A stretch of DNA of 64,000 nucleotides. Source: Mesorhabditis belari. Lineage: Eukaryota; Nematoda; Chromadorea; Rhabditida; Rhabditidae. Position 1 is the stretch's first letter. Every line of letters starts with the position of its first letter. The notes under the pieces were generated by a model, which saw only the letters and a list, made by a program, of their open reading frames with translations, was not told the DNA's origin and did no database searches. The stretch lies in contig CAUEEP010000938.1 of the NCBI GenBank assembly GCA_958450365.1, positions 2,294,001-2,358,000 of the forward strand. The letters run 5' to 3'. Shown here one piece after another: positions 63,326 through 64,000 of this stretch. A program made the translations under genes and the position numbers.

Positions 63326-64000
63326 ATTAAAAAATTCTCTTACTACGTAATTTGGCTTTAGTGAGAATCGGTCCTAATTCAGACCCATCCTTTAACTCGA
63401 AGAACTTCGATCTTTCCTTACTTAAACTCCACCTTTGCTATTTCTTTTTTTTGCTTTCTCTACATTTGATTAAACTTTGGATTACCTACTCAATTAAAAC
63501 TGATACGATTTGATTTAAGTCTTTTTTCTTTCTTTCTCCAAGTCCTTTTTCAATTCTTGCTAAAAGAAATCCAACAATCACGAAATCTTTCGTTTCAAAG
63601 GTTATCAGTGCGCCATTATCAGTGATTATCAGTGGTTATCAGTGCGCCGGTTATCAGTGGTTTGCATTTGTAAAGTAAAAATCCTAAAGGATATCGTTAT
63701 TCTGCTAATTACCAGTTGTTTTTTTTGCTAATTAACCTTGAACACACTAAAATTAGAATCTAGAATAAAATGTTCTTTTGCCTCAAATGAGTCACTCAAA
63801 TTTTCGAGTTAATGAGTGCTAAAAATACCCAGAATGCTTGAATGCCCATTTCCCATTTGTTCTTGCATATTGCAACTCTGGAAATGAATTTCTAAGAAAA
63901 TTTTTCTAAGAATTTTTTTCAAAATTCTCCAACTTCACTTCTGTTTTTGAAACATTTCCTCTATTGTCTCTACGCGTAAAATCACTCACGCGAAAGTTTT
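63326..64000. other. no gene; small GTTATCAGTG repeat
   Basis: AT-rich end of the window. A ~10-bp GTTATCAGTG-like array lies at 63600-63660. Confidence 0.45.

Overview
The window reads as nuclear DNA of a nematode, probably rhabditid-like. It is AT-rich, and its two real genes are split by many introns (from 40 nt to over 2 kb) with T-rich TTTCAG acceptors. Both start a few bases after such an acceptor, as trans-spliced nematode messages do. No bacterial-type operon, CRISPR array or organelle gene was seen. I cannot name the species.

Two host genes are well supported, and they point towards each other. A plus-strand seven-transmembrane (7TM) receptor gene occupies 33476-39620; eight exons keep phase throughout, a short first exon is less certain, and the first half of TM1 was not found. 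A minus-strand class A 7TM receptor, most like the nematode Srsx chemoreceptor group, runs from 45468 down to 42026 in eight phase-consistent exons predicting 381 residues. About 2.4 kb of repeats lies between their 3' ends.

Almost everything else is mobile or repetitive DNA. At 553-2767 is a nearly intact pogo/Tigger-type transposon with terminal inverted repeats (TIRs), TA target duplications and a CENP-B-like DDD transposase broken by one in-frame stop. A decayed mariner transposase lies at 55241-56406. Three 5'-truncated LINE 3' ends are at 19506-20228, 54530-54890 and 62059-62283, with separate LINE tails at 52501-52620 and 54350-54470.

Non-autonomous foldback or MITE-like elements fall into several families: A (2939, 9358, 28071), B (10690, 21857, 41480), C (11593, 14983, 31545, 32631), a mariner-type one at 56448, and singletons at 12336, 24593, 29542, 41787, 52622, 53760, 57758 and 59867. 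Eight tRNA-related sequences, five sharing an odd GCCCGGTA anticodon-loop segment, look like tRNA pseudogenes or SINE heads. One holds a 19-bp minisatellite expansion. A three-copy dispersed repeat of unknown nature lies at 40863, 45943 and 63109.

More than twenty mini- and microsatellites give the long frame-open repeat peptides, which I do not regard as genes. Two homopolymer-rich blocks (4741-5095 and 17479-17690) look like poor assembly. The most informative structure is a duplicated segment at about 11495-13250, whose copies differ by two mobile insertions and one satellite expansion and so define the insertion boundaries directly.
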